Assembly (NCBI GenBank): GCA_963579025.1
Contig: CAUZFZ010000278.1
Coordinates: forward strand, 1-8,279
Length of the DNA stretch: 8,279 nt
DNA from: CAUZFZ01 sp963579025
GTDB taxonomy: Bacteria > Planctomycetota > Planctomycetia > Planctomycetales > Planctomycetaceae
Direction: 5' to 3'
Below are positions 7,409 to 8,279 of the stretch, piece by piece. Positions within the stretch are counted from its first letter, which is position 1. Each line of letters opens with the position of its first letter. The notes beneath the pieces are model-generated. The model was not told the origin of the DNA. It did not search any database and saw only the letters and a list, made by a program, of their open reading frames with translations. Position numbers and translations under genes: made by a program.

Positions 7409-7572
7409 ACATACCCTATCCGCCGCCACTCAAGAAACCTGCCGCGAATTTGGAAGAATCTCGGTAAATTCGGACACTCCAGCCGAAATCCATGTCGGCA
7501 GGAGGACCAAAGAGGTCTCTTTTCTCCGCAACACCACAGCGCGGCGACCGCGGTTATCAGTTGGATCTTCAT
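7405..7572 (-). CDS. 55-codon ORF bridging the sialidase tail and the sigma gene
   Basis: The ORF starts at ATG 7572, overlapping the sialidase stop as ATGA, and stops at TGA 7405-7407, overlapping the sigma ATG as ATGA. The product begins MKIQLITAVAALWCCGEKRP, with a short hydrophobic stretch like a poor signal peptide. It ends FLEWRRIGYV, and has four Cys and many Arg. I recognise no family. The upstream ribosome site is weak (GGGA just before the ATG). It could be a real small protein, a leader that couples translation of the sigma gene to the gene before it, or chance. The double 4-nt overlap is the main argument for it, and the Arg-rich, low-complexity composition is the main argument against. 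Confidence 0.3.
   Translation of the reverse strand: MKIQLITAVAALWCCGEKRPLWSSCRHGFRLECPNLPRFFQIRGRFLEWRRIGYV
7445..7472. promoter_or_regulatory. Inverted repeat upstream of the sigma gene
   Basis: Perfect 7-bp arms CGAATTT (7445-7451) and AAATTCG (7466-7472) are separated by 14 nt. Their centres lie 21 bp apart, two helical turns, as in many dimeric operator sites. It lies 37-64 nt before the sigma ATG. No -35/-10 pair is convincing nearby, so an operator role is only a possibility. Confidence 0.22.
7509..7522. repeat. Short palindrome similar to the transposase end
   Basis: AAAGAG and CTCTTT flank two bases (GT). The wider CAAAGAGGTC...CTTT pattern resembles the palindrome at 7945-7965 with its middle shortened. 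It may be a decayed copy of the same repeat or a coincidence of two AG/CT-rich arms. Confidence 0.25.
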
Positions 7573-7943
7573 TTTCCCACTGCCCCCGACGTGTCGTCCG
7601 TGTCCTGAAGTTGTGTCACAACCTGGTGAAGGCGAACTTTGTCCGTGACTGGCTTGCCGGCGCGAACGTCTTCTTCGCTAAACACGGCAATTTGTACGGA
7701 GCCCACTCCCCGCTTGCCGGCGCGGTTGAGTGTGAAACGCTGGTGGTCGTAGATGATGAAAAGCGTGCCGTCTTCCGCCTGAATACCGTCGGGATACGAC
7801 GACACTCGTTCATCCAGTAGCAGCCCGCCTTTCCACGTCGCTCCGTCGTCGTCCGACACGAACGCCGTCATGTGAGAGCGTTTTCCGTCGGGTGAGTTGT
7901 TCCGCACCATCAGTAACGCTCCGGAGTTCAGCCGACGAAGAAC
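7569..7943 (-). pseudogene. Sialidase (BNR repeat) C-terminal fragment, 5' part cut off
   Basis: An open frame of 124 codons runs from just after an in-frame TGA (7944-7946) to TGA 7569-7571. It reads RRLNSGALLMVRNNSPDGKR, then SHMTAFVSDDDGATWKGG, LLLDERVSSYPDG and TLFIIYDHQR. This is the last blade region of the exo-alpha-sialidase family, with an Asp-box-like S-D-D-D-G-A-T-W. These proteins form a six-bladed propeller of about 350-400 residues that cleaves terminal sialic acids or related sugars. Two thirds of the fold is missing. Upstream the frame meets the palindromic end of a transposase element within a few bases, so the gene appears interrupted. The first ATG (7910) is internal to the homologous region and not a natural start. 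The 5' half may lie beyond the right edge of the window. Confidence 0.8.
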
Positions 7944-7944
7944 T

Positions 7945-7965
7945 CAAAGGGGTCAGGCCTCTTTG
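7945..7965. repeat. Imperfect palindrome at the end of the transposase element
   Basis: The 21-base sequence has outer arms CAAAG/CTTTG and pairs along its whole length around A7955. On the + strand the only non-Watson-Crick pairs are two G-T wobbles (7950/7960 and 7953/7957), so a + strand hairpin would be complete. It contains the transposase stop codon (7953-7955) and ends where the sialidase frame resumes. REP-associated transposases act on such short hairpins. Confidence 0.6.
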
Positions 7966-8279
7966 TTTTGCTTTGGCGTGTTGGGTCTGACGCGCGGCCG
8001 CCCTCTTGGTCGCATGGTGGATTCCAAATTCAGTCGACGGGCGGTGGATTCGACCCATCCTTCGTCACCAAGCGGACGACCGCGGTTGGCGGACAGGCGG
8101 ACCGCCTTGAGTTCATTCTCTGTCAGTGGCTCGTTGACTCGGGCAACCCACTTGGGAAGACGCGGCAGTGGCCAGGGCGAGAGTAGTTTCGGTTCCGGTT
8201 CAGGTTTCTGCATCCATCGCCACAGTGAGCTCCATTGCCACTGCTCGGCGCGCTTGACCAGGTTTGCACGCAGCGCGTT
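7953..8279 (-). CDS. REP-associated tyrosine transposase, C-terminal 108 residues
   Basis: The frame is open to the window edge and begins NALRANLVKRAEQWQWSSLW. This is the end of the Y1 (HUH) transposase domain, where family members read N-P-x-R-A-x-L-V...W-x-W-S-S. Then come LPKWVARVNEPLTENELKAV, a region with NRGRPLGDEGWVESTARRLN, and LESTMRPRGRPRV, the standard C-terminal tail of the bacterial RAYT family. The HUH histidines and the catalytic tyrosine should lie just upstream, outside the window. RAYTs are single-strand DNA transposases that recognise short hairpins (REPs) and often occur as single domesticated copies. The stop codon is inside the palindrome at 7945-7965. The Met at 8213 is internal and not the start. 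Nothing in the visible part is damaged. Confidence 0.88.
   Translation of the reverse strand, partial: NALRANLVKRAEQWQWSSLWRWMQKPEPEPKLLSPWPLPRLPKWVARVNEPLTENELKAVRLSANRGRPLGDEGWVESTARRLNLESTMRPRGRPRVRPNTPKQNKEA

Larger units (their letters stand above)
7945..8279 (-). mobile_element. RAYT (IS200-like) element, right part outside the window
   Basis: The segment comprises the transposase tail and its terminal palindrome. Its boundary is set by the sialidase frame restarting at 7943. The other end lies beyond 8279, so neither total length nor target duplication can be judged. Confidence 0.6.

Noticed and set aside
7025..7648. 207-codon + ORF across the sigma gene and upstream spacer
   Set aside because: It is antisense to the sigma factor, with low-complexity H/L/R-rich composition and no family.
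1..8279. CRISPR array, tRNA or rRNA gene
   Set aside because: No regularly spaced repeats and no tRNA- or rRNA-like stretches were seen on reading both strands.

Overview
The window looks like a piece of a planctomycete chromosome, probably from the order Planctomycetales. This rests on remembered family resemblance rather than a search. The sigma factor is of the Rhodopirellula/Verrucomicrobium ECF type. The first intact protein fuses a YVTN propeller to a c-type cytochrome. There is an OpgC-like acyltransferase with ankyrin repeats, a BNR sialidase, and a REP-associated (RAYT) transposase tail. All recognisable genes lie on the minus strand, so the reading order is from high to low coordinates.

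Right edge (about 7569-8279): the last 108 codons of a RAYT transposase enter from outside the window. Its stop codon lies inside an imperfect palindrome at 7945-7965. The reading frame of a sialidase tail (7569-7943) resumes directly beyond that palindrome, so the transposase element appears to sit inside a sialidase gene. A 55-codon ORF (7405-7572) bridges to the next gene with 4-nt ATGA overlaps at both ends.

Centre (668-7408): four tightly coupled genes encode an ECF sigma factor, a one-TM anti-sigma-like protein with two extracytoplasmic ankyrin modules, an acyltransferase with one more copy of that module in an external loop, and a large exported propeller/cytochrome protein. The three junctions overlap by 4, 1 and 1 nt (ATGA, TGATG, TGATG), and each downstream start has its own Shine-Dalgarno sequence. 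The simplest reading is a sigma-controlled envelope operon in which ankyrin modules on the regulator and on the acyltransferase face the same compartment. That functional link is inference.

Left edge (1-667): directly after the propeller/cytochrome gene lies the wreck of an AbiE (type IV) toxin-antitoxin pair. It consists of the C-terminal end of the AbiEi antitoxin, frameshifted, joined by a GTGA overlap to the first 35 codons of the AbiEii toxin. The remaining 385 bases hold no convincing gene, only a terminator-like hairpin at 310-351 pointing in the + direction.
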